From Laburnicola sp. R22_1 (lineage: Eukaryota; Ascomycota; Dothideomycetes; Pleosporales; Didymosphaeriaceae): a stretch of DNA of 64,000 nt. The stretch's first letter is position 1. Each line of letters begins with the position of its first letter. The translations under genes and the position numbers were made by a program. The notes beneath the pieces are model-generated. The model did not search any database. It saw nothing but the letters and a program-made list of their open reading frames with translations, and was not told where the DNA came from. The stretch covers positions 744,001-808,000 of the forward strand of contig JACONQ010000010.1 in the NCBI GenBank assembly GCA_014281115.1. The letters run 5' to 3'. Positions 33,523 to 44,639 of the stretch are shown here, one piece after another.

Positions 33523-35656
33523 TACCGAGTCCGTGCACTCAATGCACGCCGTCAGTCAATGCACGCGCATCACCAAAACGGGCTACACAAACTTGAAGCT
33601 GTAGAGCCACACAACATAGCTATTATCACAAAATAACTTGGTGGAGTACTCTATAGCCCTATGCGATAAACTGTCTCACGAATACTTTCTTGGCCGAAGG
33701 ATTTTGCGGCCGCGAGTGTTGGTTTGGTGTGGAGGTGTTGGGGTACGCGCTGTGCGCGAGGCACCACCTACATCATCCTAGCACTACGTTTCTAATTCTT
33801 TCTTGGTGCTGCTTTCTGTGACGCCTTGCGCTTGCTTATAGAGGGCTTTTGTACAGCTTTTTGAGAGTCGCGAGCTTGCTTTTGGCGCTCTCTCTCTGCC
33901 TTGCGCTCAGCGACTTCCTTAGCCTTCACAGTAGCTAACCGGTCACGCTCTTCCTTCTCCTTCTTCCGCTTCTCACGCTTCTCCTGCGCAATCTTTTCGT
34001 TGTATAGCTTATTAGCCTTAGCAAGCTCCTTTATGTTAGCTTTTTCCTTCTCCTCTGCCTCTCTCTCCTCCCTTGCAAGCCTCATCTGGGTCTTGGCCTC
34101 CCTGAATGACCAAGGAGTCCACATCATAGAAGGCCCCCAGTACTCATAGTGTTGCAGCAGGTCTAGAGACTTGCCCTTCGTCTCTCTTCTTTTCTTAATA
34201 GTGAGAGCGTCGAGCAGGCCCTCATTTTCGCTCTGCAAAAGGGTGTTTTGGATAGCCATGTGGTGGAGCGATTGCCGGATGATAGATACGTCCTTCTCTG
34301 AGGCACTACTTAACGCACGTTTTACGACTGTGTTCAACTTTTGCCAGGCCTCACCGCCATATGTGGGAGCTTCTTCTGACGCGTTGCTGGAGGTGTCCGA
34401 GTCGTTGGTGGTAAAGCGATTAAGTATAACGTTGGGGTTGAAGGGATGTACACCTGTTGCCTGAAAGGAGCTAAAGATGTTCTTTGTAGTAAAGCTGCTT
34501 ATCCAGGCATCCCAAAACAAGCTAAAGAAGTCGGCCTTAGTTACAGGCACTAAGCCCTGATGCTTGTGAAGGCGTGTTGCCAGCTTCTTTGAGTATGCTG
34601 TGCTAAGAGGCTTGAACATTACTACATCGAGTGGCTGCAGCGTGTAGGTGCTGTGAGGTGGATAGATACCTAACAGTATCTTTTGCCTGTGGCAGTACTC
34701 TAGAAACTTTTCTATTAGGTGGCTGCTATAGCCATCCACAAGCAATAGGCGGTACTTTCTTTAAGCTTTAGCTGCTATGAAGCGCTTAAACACCTGCTGG
34801 AGCCATGCAAGCCTAAGCCTATTATTTGACCAGCTGCTGCCTGATACTCTGAAGAAGGCCATATGTTCTCCCACCTTCACATCCTCCACCCAGGTGTCTT
34901 GTATGTTCTTAGAGTCAGCCGCATATATGAGAGCTGGCGGCAACGCTGTACCATCCGCGCAAACGCACGCCAACAAGCTTATCCACTCGCGATTGCCATC
35001 CTGCAGCATCTGCTTAAACTGCTTCTTCTTAAATAGCCTCTTGCTGAAGATCCTCTTCTGTCTGCCAACGGCTCCAATCATAAAGCCTTTCTCATCCATA
35101 TTGTATGTATGCTCAGGCGCTACTTTGTAGAAGTCGATTTTGCTGCCTAATTGTTCGAAGTACACCTTGTACTTATCACCAGAGTCGGCAGCGTGGCGTT
35201 GCCAATCCATTAAAGTGCTCTATTAGGATGTAAGCTTATCCTGGTGTTAGTGGAGGAAGCGAGTAACCCAGCTCTCGGAGACAGGGTGTCCAGCGATATC
35301 AGACGCGTAATTCTGCACCATCTCTCTTGTAGGAGGTAGCTTTCGCTCTGTCAACCCCTCTATATACTTTACAAGCTCTGCCTCCTGTTCTGGTTGAAGA
35401 TTGCGACGTGCTAAACCTGCCTCCGTACGCGACCCGCTGACACCTCGGTGCTTGCGCGACAACGTCGAGCGAGCAACACTATGCTTTTTGGCTATTTCTG
35501 TGTAGGAGAAATTTTCGCTAGGGTTAAGAGCATCCAGCTCTGCAAGGGCTTCTTCTATAGTCATGGTGGCGTTGAGTTGTGGGGGGTGCGAAGTTGGGAC
35601 GAAATCGCGATCGCGTGCATTGACTGACGGCGTGCATTGAGTGCACGGACTCGGTA
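33523..35656 (-). mobile_element. Pogo/Fot1-type DNA transposon, copy 1
   Basis: The element spans 33525-35654 (2130 bp) between TA target duplications at 33523-33524 and 35655-35656. Terminal inverted repeats are perfect for 43 bp, beginning CCGAGTCCGTGCACTCAATG. Within each repeat TCAATGCACG occurs twice. It carries one transposase gene on the minus strand (separate entry). Perfect repeats suggest recent activity, although the transposase frame is now broken. Confidence 0.92.
33792..35564 (-). pseudogene. Pogo/Fot1 transposase with four in-frame stops (element 1)
   Basis: One continuous frame of about 590 codons is interrupted by stops near 35244-35246, a pair near 35220, and one near 34758. 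The N-terminus (MTIEEALAELDALN) opens a helix-turn-helix psq-like domain (FSYTEIAKKHSVARSTLSRKHRG). A CENPB-type domain follows (EQEAELVKYIEGLTERKLPPTREMVQNYA..SWVTRFL). The DDE domain has Asp in YNMDEKGFMIG, in LLVDGYSSHL and in LQPLDVVMFKPL, the DDD arrangement of pogo/Fot1 elements. The C-terminus is a long charged coiled coil. The stops are TAA or TAG at places where relatives have Arg, Gln or Trp, compatible with C-to-T or G-to-A changes. Confidence 0.88.
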
Positions 35657-35663
35657 TTAGCCC

Positions 35664-37804
35664 TACCATGTTTCCCCGCTCAACGCACAGACCCCACTCA
35701 ACGCACAGTTTGAGGATGCCCACTACTACTACTTTTAAAGCTGTACAGCTCTATATAGATCAAATTATCACGAGATTTTTTGTAGTAGCATTCTTAAAAG
35801 TCGTTTTAATTGATTGGCAACGATATATTAGGTGCGATACCTCTGTGGGAGGCGTACTGTACGCGTGCGCGTTGATGGGCCAGATGCCTCTACCACCCCT
35901 TCAATGACGGATAGATCCTCAGCATCAGCCTCTAGGTCCTCAATAACATGAGCAGGAGGTGCAGGAGCTGTGAGGCTACGCGCCTTACCCTTTTTAGCTA
36001 ATTGTATATCATTTTGGAGTTGCTTTTTAGCTGCGTGGGCGAGTAGGGCTTCTTCGCGCTCTGCAGCCTTCTGCAGTTTTTTCCTGCAATTTAATCTCCT
36101 TTGCAGCCATCCTTATTTCTGCTCTTTGCTAAAGCATAGCCTGTTTCTTCTGCTTTTTCTGCTCCCTAGCTAGCTTATTGCGATCCTTCTAGTGTTGTAG
36201 TTCTTCTGCTTTAGCGTCTTTTTGGACTTGTTGATTGCGGGCAGCTTCAACTTTAGATGGCGACCAGAAGACAGCGCCACCAGCGTAATTCTGGGAAGGT
36301 TTAAGTAGTAATGCCTTGCCACGCGTACGGCGCTTCTTCTCATTAATAAGGGCGTCTTTAAGGCGGTTGTTTTCATGCTAAAGGAGCTGTTTTTGAGTCG
36401 TGATTGCATGTATCGTGTGAGAGAGCTGTAAGGCGCGTTTATCGTAGATATTATCAACTACCTGTCGTAGGAGCTGTTCAATCTTGCGCCAGTCGCTTGC
36501 AGAGAGTACTGACGACGTACTATCACTGCTTGATGGCCTCTTAGGCTCTAGATCCTTGAATTTCTTCAATATAGCGTTGCTATTCAGTGGAGAGATGCCA
36601 GTAACTCTAAATAAGTTAATAATCGTTTCCTCAGCAAACGCGGTCCTATACGCCCTATAGAAGAAGCGGAAGAAGTCGCGCTTAGTAATAGATGTAAGGC
36701 CCTGGCTGTTGTACATGAATTAGGAGAGCTCTTTAGTATATGCAGCTGAGAGAGGCTTAAAAAGGCAGACATCTAGAGGCTGCAGCGTATGAGTTGAATG
36801 CGGCGGATAGATAGCCAGGAGGATCCTATTTTGATCGCAGAACTCGATAAACTCTATTGTAATATGCGAGCCATGCCTATCAAGAATAAGGAGCCTATAG
36901 TCGCGTTTTGCCTTCGTCTTAGTCTCCTCCTGAAAGCACCTCTTAAGCCAGGCAGTGCCAAGTTTGTTGTTTGTCCATCTTAAAGGTGATGAGGCGAAGA
37001 AGGCGCGGTGCTCTTGAGGATCAAAATCCTGCAACCAGGTGTCCTGAATATTGCCAGAAGCTGCCTGATATATAAGGGTAGGATTAAGAGAGCTGCCGTC
37101 GGCGCATATACAAGCTATCGTCGTGATCCACTCCCTGTTGCCGTCCTGGAGTACCTGCTTGACGCTACCCTGATTATACTGGCGTCGGGAGAATACGCGC
37201 TTTATTCTTGACACTACCCCAATTAAGAAGCCCTTCTCATCCATATTGTATGTATTTGATGGCGCGATGTCGTACTGCTTGATCTTATCGTCCAAAAGCT
37301 TAAAATAGAGGGCGTATTTGAAGGCTGAATCAGCTTTGTGGCGCTGGTTATCAATACCAGATGTCTATCGCGATATAAGGTTGATTTGATGCCGCGCAAT
37401 ATAGCGATTAACCCAGTGTTTTCCTGGCTCTTGATAGGCTATATCTGCTGCGAAATTTCGTATTATCTCTCTTGTAGGAGGTAGGCCTCGTGTACACAGC
37501 TTTTCAATGTACTGTAGTAGCTGTTTTTCCTGTGTAGAGTTGAGGAGTCGCTTTTCTTCTGTCCGGGACGCATAGGTGCCCTGCACCCCACGAAAACGCT
37601 TCGAGAGCCGCGACCGCTCAACGCCGTACTCTCGCGCAACCTGAGATATATTAGGACGTTCTCCTAGCTTCAGGGATCTCAAAGCTTCAACAGCTGCGTC
37701 AATCGGGTCCATATTGGTAGAGTTATGAGGGTTGAAAGTATAGAGATTTTTGGTGCCAACTGTGCGTTGAATGGGGTCTGTGCGTTGAGCGGGGAAACAT
37801 GGTA
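35664..37804 (-). mobile_element. Pogo/Fot1-type DNA transposon, copy 2 (different family)
   Basis: The element spans 35666-37802 (2137 bp) between TA at 35664-35665 and 37803-37804. Terminal inverted repeats of 45 bp begin CCATGTTTCCCCGCTCAACG and differ at one position (a C/T transition). CTCAACGCACAG or its close variant occurs twice in each. It is only 7 bp (TTAGCCC) away from element 1 and lies in the same orientation. The terminal sequences differ from those of element 1, so this is a separate family and not a tandem copy. Confidence 0.92.
35880..37712 (-). pseudogene. Pogo/Fot1 transposase with in-frame stops (element 2)
   Basis: The frame starts at MDPIDAAVEALRSLKLGE and shows the same architecture as the neighbour: HTH (NISQVAREYGVERSRLSKRFRG), CENPB-type region (GLPPTREIIRNFAADIA..HWVNRYIARHQ), then DDE domain. 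The catalytic Asp residues are in YNMDEKGFLIG, LLILDRHGSHI and LQPLDVCLFKPL. Stops occur near 37365 (TAG where Trp is expected), 36717 (TAA) and 36375 (TAG). After about 36200 the charged coiled-coil tail has further stops. Up to 36375 the frame itself is kept, so point mutation, not indels, disabled it. Confidence 0.87.
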
Positions 37805-37875
37805 GTGGGATCCACGCTAGCCTCTCCACGCGTTTGCTCGTTGGTAGACTTTGGCCTTGCAGCTCGCCATCAATC

Positions 37876-38874
37876 ATGGGCACCAAACGCTCGAGAGACG
37901 AAGCCATGGGAGAAGCAAAACCTGACAAGTCTGAACAGTCAGCATCGCCCTACATGGCGATGTTTGAAGGCTTCCGAGCAGAGCTGGACGAGCACCACGA
38001 TCGCCGCGAGAGAATCATCAAGGCATCCCGGGACGTCACCGCGGCAAGCAAAAAGATGTACGTGTAATTTATTGCATGCAGTTTATCACATCGCTAACAG
38101 GAACTGCAGCATCTTCACCCTGCAAAGGTTAGAATTCGACATGTTGCTTGAGGCTATTGCTGATTGATTAGGGTGCGGGCGCTCGGTCAACCAGTACCCC
38201 AATTCGTGATCAAAGGCAATGCGCAGTATTGGGAGACCATCGAGAAGCAGTACCAATCGATCGCTGCCGATGTTCAGGGTCTGAATGCTTTCCGCTACCC
38301 CCAAATCACGGGAGGCAACCAAGAGTTCATGGAGGCACTGAGTTTCCACCACTACCTGGAGACACAAGCTCTCATTTCCTACGATGACGCCAAAGCACGC
38401 GTGGCCTCTATGAGTGGCAGCGAAGGGCCGGTGTTGTTGACGCCAGAGGATTATATCCTTGGAATCTTCGACATGGTGGGCGAGCTGATGCGCTTCTCCA
38501 TCACCGCTATGGCTACCAACGGCAAGCTTCCAGAAGGCAGACCGAAGAAGCATTCCAAAGCCGAAAGGGAGTCACAGGAGGACCAAAGCGCCGACAAGAT
38601 GGACGTGGATGAGCAAACACCCGCGTCAAACCAAAGCGAGGAACCACGCAGCGTCTTGTCCGACCTCCGGGCACTGCGACTGCAACTCGAGATGTTCGAG
38701 CCGTCTGGCGGAAGATTCGCGTCAGACGTGAGGAAGAAGGCGGACGTCATGAGGGAGTGCGTGGACAAGGTCGAGAAGGCGTTGTACGGCCTCATGGTGC
38801 GTGGCACTGAGAGGCCCAAGGGCTGGGTACCTAGCGTCAGAGAGGAGAGGCGGCCTGAGGTGGAAAGCTACTGA
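37876..38874 (+). CDS. TSNAX: Translin-associated factor X (TRAX) homologue
   Basis: Translin-superfamily protein of 300 residues. TRAX is the catalytic partner of translin in C3PO, an endoribonuclease acting on small-RNA passenger strands and tRNA processing intermediates. Exons are 37876-38057, 38110-38127 (18 nt microexon) and 38172-38874. Without the microexon the motif SKKIIFTLQRVR would be lost. Family blocks are MFEGFRAELDEHHDRRERIIKASRDVTAASKK, ITGGNQEFMEALSFHHYLET, LTPEDYILGIFDMVGELMRFSITAMATNG and RALRLQLEMFEP..VRKKADVMRECVDKVEKALYGLMVRGTERPK. Glu residues in EFMEALSFHHYLE and GELMR match the nuclease metal site of TRAX. A low-complexity acidic loop (about 185-215) is inserted. The pogo pair ends 72 bp upstream of the start codon. 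Confidence 0.9.
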
Positions 38875-39358
38875 ACCAAGGTTGTTACGAGCCGCTTTGG
38901 ACTGCTGTACGTAGAACGCAGGTAGGTAGTGAATCATCAACAGTCCATGTCCATGTCCATGTGAGGCGCTGCGCCACTGTGGCGGTGCATTTCTTTCCAT
39001 CCAGGTGCCCACTGTGAAGATGACGACAAGCTACCGCACATTCACCGGCCTCACCCTCACCCGTGGACTGCCCGCCCCGAGTGATTCACATGCCACTCGC
39101 CCGCGCTATGCTCCGCTCCATACCCGCACTCGCTCATCCTCTGCGATCCACTCGCGCAGAGAGAATGCTGGCGCCCTGAGCCAGCACGCCTCGCAGACGG
39201 ATTGTTCTGGCGCCCAACGAACCGGTCCTGAACTGCCGCCCACCCGTCATTCTTATACGACTTGCTCCCTACCCCCATCTACCTTTACGACGAACGACCC
39301 CCCAACCTCTCCACTCGCTCCCCTCGCCCCCCTCGCTCCCCCCACCGCCGCCGCAACG
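38875..39358. other. Intergenic/leader region before the PIN-domain gene
   Basis: Direct ATGTCC triplet-pair repeats (TCCATG) occur near 38943-38960. The frame of the next gene stays open upstream to 39005 but has leader-like Pro/Thr-rich composition; I start that gene at 39359. Confidence 0.5.
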
Positions 39359-40767
39359 ATGCGGCGCAACACGTTCCCGCCGCGGCCCCGGCCTGGCGAT
39401 TGCCGCCTACGCGCCCCCGAACCGCCCAAGCGCAAGGTCTTCAACTGCATCGTCGACGACACGGCCTTGCTAGCGGGCGCAAAGAAGACGACGCGCGATG
39501 GCATCCGCAAGTGGATCTCGCAGGACGCCATCCGCCTCTTTGTGCCCCTCTACAGTGGGCCGTCCCGCGCACAACCTCATGCTTCACACTGACACGGCGC
39601 ACAGCTCTCACTCAGCTCAACCGCCTCAAGACCGGCCAAGAGCGAGTCAACGCCGACGCCCGCGAGGCCCTCAAGTGGCTCGACGACGTAACCTCCGGGC
39701 CCGCGCTCGGCGCCCGCATCCAGCTCGAGGCGGCCGACGAAGCATACACGTCCTGGGCTGACGTGGAGCAGTTCATGCTGCCGCAGACGCTGCTCTCCAT
39801 GGAGGACAGCGACTCCGATGAAGATGACGACTACCAAGAGGATCTGGAGAGCTCCTTCAACGCGCTCGATGTCTCCGACGGAACCTCGATGAGCTCCACG
39901 CACAGTCTGGACCAGTCCCCAAAGTCATCCATGTCCATGGAGTCGAACCGCCCCCGGGCCATCACAGATGTCGAAGACGGCAAAGTCCAGGATTGTGAGG
40001 CCACTGCGCCGGTGACGGACTCGCCCGGGCATACCGCGCGCAACAGCACCGAGCTCACACGAGCAAAGAAATCCCCCAAGAGCGGCTTTCCACCGGGCCT
40101 TCGTCCTCTGTTCAGTCACATCCTATGGAGGATCCATAACGAGAGCAACCCTGACGCTGCTCTTGAGAACTTCATTCTTCTTACCAATGACCCCGTTAAA
40201 CAAATGATAGCCCAGAAATTCGGAATCCGAGCTAAGCGCTTGGAGCAACTCCGCGATGCTGTTCTGCGCGAGGACCGAGAGTTCAAAAACCACCTGGCCA
40301 TATACAAGAAGGAAGCCGAAGAACATGCTGTGAAAAAAGAGTCGCAGCTCGAGCCCAAACCCGCCGAGCGCCCCAAGTCCAGCTACTCCGCTACAAGCAA
40401 GCCTATCGTTGGGTCCGACGACGAAGACGAAGTGCTCCTCAAGAACGCTCCGCGTGGCCCGGCCAATTCCACGAGCAATCAACATATTTTTGATCCCAAC
40501 GAATTCAGCCGTGCGAACCAGCAAGCCTCCCCTCGCGGAGGTCGCGGTAATTTCGCTCCCCGTGGCCGTGGTGGACCGCCTCGTGGAGGCCGAGGAGCGT
40601 TCGGGCCTCGTGGAGCCTATGTCCCACCTGGACCCTCGTTCCGACCACCACCAGTTCCTCGTCACGATCCTAATAAGCCGATTGATCCAGATTCTTTCAC
40701 GCGTCCGGCGGCGGCTCGCGGCAGCCCTGTGCGCGGGGCGCGTAGGACGCTATGGGAACCTATTTGA
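39359..40767 (+). CDS. PIN-domain protein with C-terminal RGG box (Nmd4-like)
   Basis: Protein of 452 residues from exons 39359-39554 and 39605-40767 (50-nt intron, in phase). The N-terminus has a PIN-like nuclease fold: KVFNCIVDDTALLAGAKKTTRDGIRKWI, then IRLFVPLYTLTQLNRLKTG and ALKWLDDVTSG. This arrangement recalls yeast Nmd4 and the PIN domain of SMG6/SMG5, which act in nonsense-mediated decay; the assignment is inference. The Asp of VDDTALL would be the first acidic position. The middle is acidic and Ser-rich. A conserved block follows (PPGLRPLFSHILWRIHNESNPDAALENFILLTNDPVKQMIAQKFGIRAKRLEQLRD). The C-terminus has RGG/RG repeats (RGGRGNFAPRGRGG), typical of RNA binding. Confidence 0.82.
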
Positions 40768-42734
40768 AGGATGGAATGTGTGTCTGACATGATGACATCA
40801 CATACATAATCACGACAATCACTTGTACTCAATGGGCAACTGAAGAACATTTCGAACCCCGAGAAAGAGACTGCCAATCTCTGGGCTAGATCAGGGCCAA
40901 ACCATCAGCGGATCGGAAACAAGCCACCAGACCTCTACTGGCACTTCCTAATTGCGCCATGATAAACCTTGAGGTTTCAGAAAAACGAACCTTCCACTCT
41001 TTCAATCAGGTCATCTGTACGGCGTCAATGAAGGCGATGGTCGTCCACGGAAAGGTAAAAGGAAGGAGAACGAGAATTCCGTATCTGCGATCTTGCGATA
41101 TTTGGGATCTCTCAGCCTGTCATTTGCGAAAACGGTTGTTGAATGCCACGACGGCTTTCAATCGATATGGTGCGATGAGAACATCTGGCGACATTATTCT
41201 TTGCGTGGGTTGTGATTTTTTGACGTTTTTGATCTTCTCGTGCTGGTCAACGGTTGAGAGGACTTGTTAGTAGGTATCTTCGTTGGTTGACCATGCTTCA
41301 GGTAACAAGTTGTTAGAATGCCATTCGTCGTTAAACCTTGCCCCCACTCTATCACATGTGAGCAGTATCATGTATATGCAGCTTTTCAGCCAACCGAGAG
41401 ATACGACTCTAGCGCGCCATTAGACGGCAAAACCAAACCAGAGCTCCAGCAAGCAACTTTCATGACAGGAAGAAAGATTTGTCGCGCAAAACAAAAGCTG
41501 TATGGGTCACCTGTACATGCGAGGTGACTGCGTGCGTATACGGTATACCGATGCGGCTGAGCTCGCTCAGCGGATGCAAGACGAGCATAACTCTAGTTGG
41601 CCGACATTGATATCCTGATACTTCCCGTCCAACCGGCCAGCCAGCCAACCAACCAACATTCCACACTCAACACTCACCGGCAGCTTGGCAATACTTCCCT
41701 CGTCGGTGTCTGAGTATGCAACGGTGGGATGGCGTTTAGAGTGATGCAGGCGTCGGTTCAATATACTACATCTGGAGCGTGGTCGTGCATGTGTGTTGTA
41801 AGAGCTGGTAATTTGTGGGAGAGAGGGGTTGGTGCTCTGAGATGGGATGAGATGGTATGGTATGGGGGGTTTGAGGGCTTGGAGTGGTGTGGTGGTCTGA
41901 GAGACTGGGGCAGTCTTTGGTTTGGGGTGATGTAGCGAGGGGGGTTATGTGTGTGCGTGGCGGGTTGTTCATGGGAGGTAGACTAGTATGCACGTATTTG
42001 CGTGGCTGGGTGTGGTACATGGTGCGCGATAGATGATTTTTGGAAGACGGGGTCGGGGTGGGTAGTGAGGTTGTGGACGAATTTGGTGAGCTGCACTGCA
42101 GCTGGAGACTAGTATTGAAATCTCCTGAGACGTGATTCTCAGACTAGAACTTCATCGTGCCGATCTCCGGAGAAGCAATACCGTGGATTGTTTCCCAAAA
42201 GTTGCGGGTCATCTTTCTCAACCATCGCGTTTTCGCTTGTCGTACGGCTCGTCCTTCTCGGTGTCCTCCTCTTCCTTCTTCGAAGCCAGCCACCTTCAGC
42301 TTCCGTCGGTCATTGCGCTGCGATCGAGACGCTCAGCTGACTTTTCCAAGCTCGTACAAAGGCTTTGCGGGCTTCTTGCATTTCGGGACACACGGCGCAT
42401 GATGTATGCATTCACGAAGGTCGCCGTCTGCAGCTGCCAGAAGCGAGGTAACAGGGGGGGCACACAACAAGTTGTATTGCCTTGTTCGTGAACGGGCATC
42501 TGAATAGTGACATGCAGTAAATTACGACCCTAATAGCGTATATTCTTAGGAGTCTTGTCTTGTCAACTTATCAGCCGACTCTTGATGTTGAGTCATAGTC
42601 GCGCTGGGTGTGATCTGCAAAAAAACTGCAAAAAAAGGTGGCTCTCCACCACCAAAAAAGCCAAATACCGTCATGAACACCATCAAAACAGCTCCAAAGC
42701 GCTGCAAGCACTCAAACAGCGGCTCTACCTAGCA
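40768..42734. other. Intergenic region, no supported gene
   Basis: Two kilobases with short open frames only. Frames around 42130-42500 on both strands have protein-like patches but shift frame every 30-40 codons and match nothing I know. A CCAACCGGCCAGCCAGCCAACC-type short repeat lies near 41630-41660. Confidence 0.5.
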
Positions 42735-42815
42735 CGACACCTCAGGGATTCGAACCCTGGCTCCCGAAGGAACGGGCTTAGCAGGCCCGCGCGATAACCA
42801 CTCCGCCAAAGTGCC
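42735..42815 (-). tRNA. tRNA-Ser (anticodon GCT)
   Basis: On the minus strand, 81 nt fold as a class II tRNA. The acceptor is GGCACTT pairing with AGGTGTC (two G-U pairs), discriminator G. The D-arm box A is TGGCGGAGTGG. The anticodon stem CGGGC/GCCCG holds loop CTGCTAA with anticodon GCT (serine codons AGC/AGU). A long variable arm (TTCCTTCGGGAG) and T-arm with box B GGTTCGAATCC follow. There is no intron and no encoded CCA. A TTTTTT run on the transcribed side at 42654-42659 is a possible RNA polymerase III terminator, about 75 nt downstream. Confidence 0.95.
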
Positions 42816-44639
42816 TTCTTGCGATTTGATGCAGGTTTGGCGAGTATATAAATATCTGTACGGTATTGATATTTTGGAAAATGCGCAAAGGGGGGATACT
42901 GTGGTCGACTTACGTAGGGAAGTGGGGTAGAGCACGCGTGGCGCCATATCCCTGCGCCTACCCCTCCCCTGATGTCTGATGCTCTTGCCACGTGGTGCCT
43001 GAATGTGTACCGAAGCCTGTAGTATCGCTCAAAATCCCCATGAGGTTCGGAGATTTGGCATTTCTACAACTGCCGCGATATTTTCTGCAATACTGTAGCA
43101 AGGATGCAGTCATCGGGCATGCGATCTGCGTGCTCACGTCCGCTAGCTCCACACCCGCGATCTATGCAGTGAGTCTGCCCACGCCTCATCTAGGTTGACA
43201 ACTTGACGGACACGATGCTTGACTTTTAATTTCAGGTCCGCATTCTCGGGCAAGCATGCGCTTGAACAAATTCTGGGGAACACCCGAGTTGCCTTAATAA
43301 CTAAAGAATTAGGACTTGGCGTGCGTAAGAACTTAACTGAGTAAACGACAGGTCCTGTATAAGGTAGACCATTAGTGTCGTTTGCTTAGGTGTAGTCCAT
43401 ATACGTAAAGAGAACACATTGTTTCCTGCTCTGCGAGAGGATTACCTAGGTAATTAGGGCTACTAAAAAGTATTCTCTAGATTCTATTTCGTTGACTCTT
43501 TTGTGAGGAGAGCTCCTAATCTTTAGGTCCGAGATTTCTTTACTACGCACGGAATCTTATAAAGTAGAATAGTACATACCTAGGTAATTCGAAGAAGACA
43601 TTCATGTTTTCATGATACTAAATAAGCTCACGCTGGAAACACAGTCTCCAAAACGAGATTAGGTATGGCAAAAGCGCTGGAAATCACTCCAAGCACATCT
43701 GATACCCTATTTACACTTCTGAACGCTTCCCAGGTTTAATCGTGTCACAACCTTTGGAATATTAGGTAGGTTATCTGTCGATGCTTTTGCTTCCAGCGCG
43801 CAGGATACCAGACGGCTGGACTTTTACATGCGAGAGTACACGATCAATTTTTTCGTGCTGTGCAAAAAATCGCTAACAAAATCATCGCTGTTTTGTATAT
43901 AATTTCTTACTGCTACTACGCGTAGCTACTAGGTTATAGTACCTAAGGTACCTCTTGTGTTACCTCTCTCTGTCTATTATGAGAACTCGAACTAGGTTAG
44001 ATTCGCCCACAACAACAGTCATTCAAGTACACAATCGAAATCGAATTTTCCCCCTTGGATAGAACCGAGTTGTGCACTAGCGTATTCCCCGGGACAGCAT
44101 ACAATTAAACTTTTTAAAGGAACGCTAAGGTCGTGCTAGCGCAGAGCACGGATCATGTACACTCGATACGGCATTGGATTCCCCCACGTCGATAATCAGT
44201 CTCGCCGCATGTAACCTTTCAGCCGCTATTACTAATACCCCTATGGCGCCCAACTCGGGCTGTGCCGAGCCGAAGTTATGTATTTCGTGTTCTGGCAGCC
44301 ATGCCCCGGTCACCGATCACCGATCACTCCACCATCCAAAAATTGAAAGCGCCCTGAGGTGTGCTCACAGTGGGCAACCGCCAGGTGACCACCGATGGGT
44401 CCACACTGTCTGACAAGCTGACGGCGTTCCTGAAAGCGCTAACTCAGGTCCGTCGTGCTTTCCGACGTGAGCTACGTGAATTATTCGGCTACAGGAGCGG
44501 AATCCCAAGCCTTCCGCTTGGCCTCGGATCATTGTCGTCTGTACTTGGCTTGTAGTTATAACCAACGAGCTGAAGACTCTCGAGTCGTCGTTGGTTCTGA
44601 AATTCTCTTTGGGCCACGTTGCATCATTATCCAGCCACT
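42816..44639. other. Intergenic region, moderately AT-rich
   Basis: No gene found. Short words such as ACCTAGGTAATT recur (near 43444 and 43580). The composition is more AT-rich than the surroundings, but I can define no element ends. Confidence 0.5.

Noticed and set aside
39005..39358. Upstream in-frame extension of the PIN-domain gene
   Set aside because: The frame is open, but the peptide is Pro/Ser/Thr-rich and leader-like, and the family-like part begins after MRRNTFPPRPRPGD. I started the gene at 39359.
42132..42499. Possible small mitochondrial twin-Cys gene
   Set aside because: Short Cys-containing patches occur in three different frames on the minus strand, but no intron model joins them into one protein.
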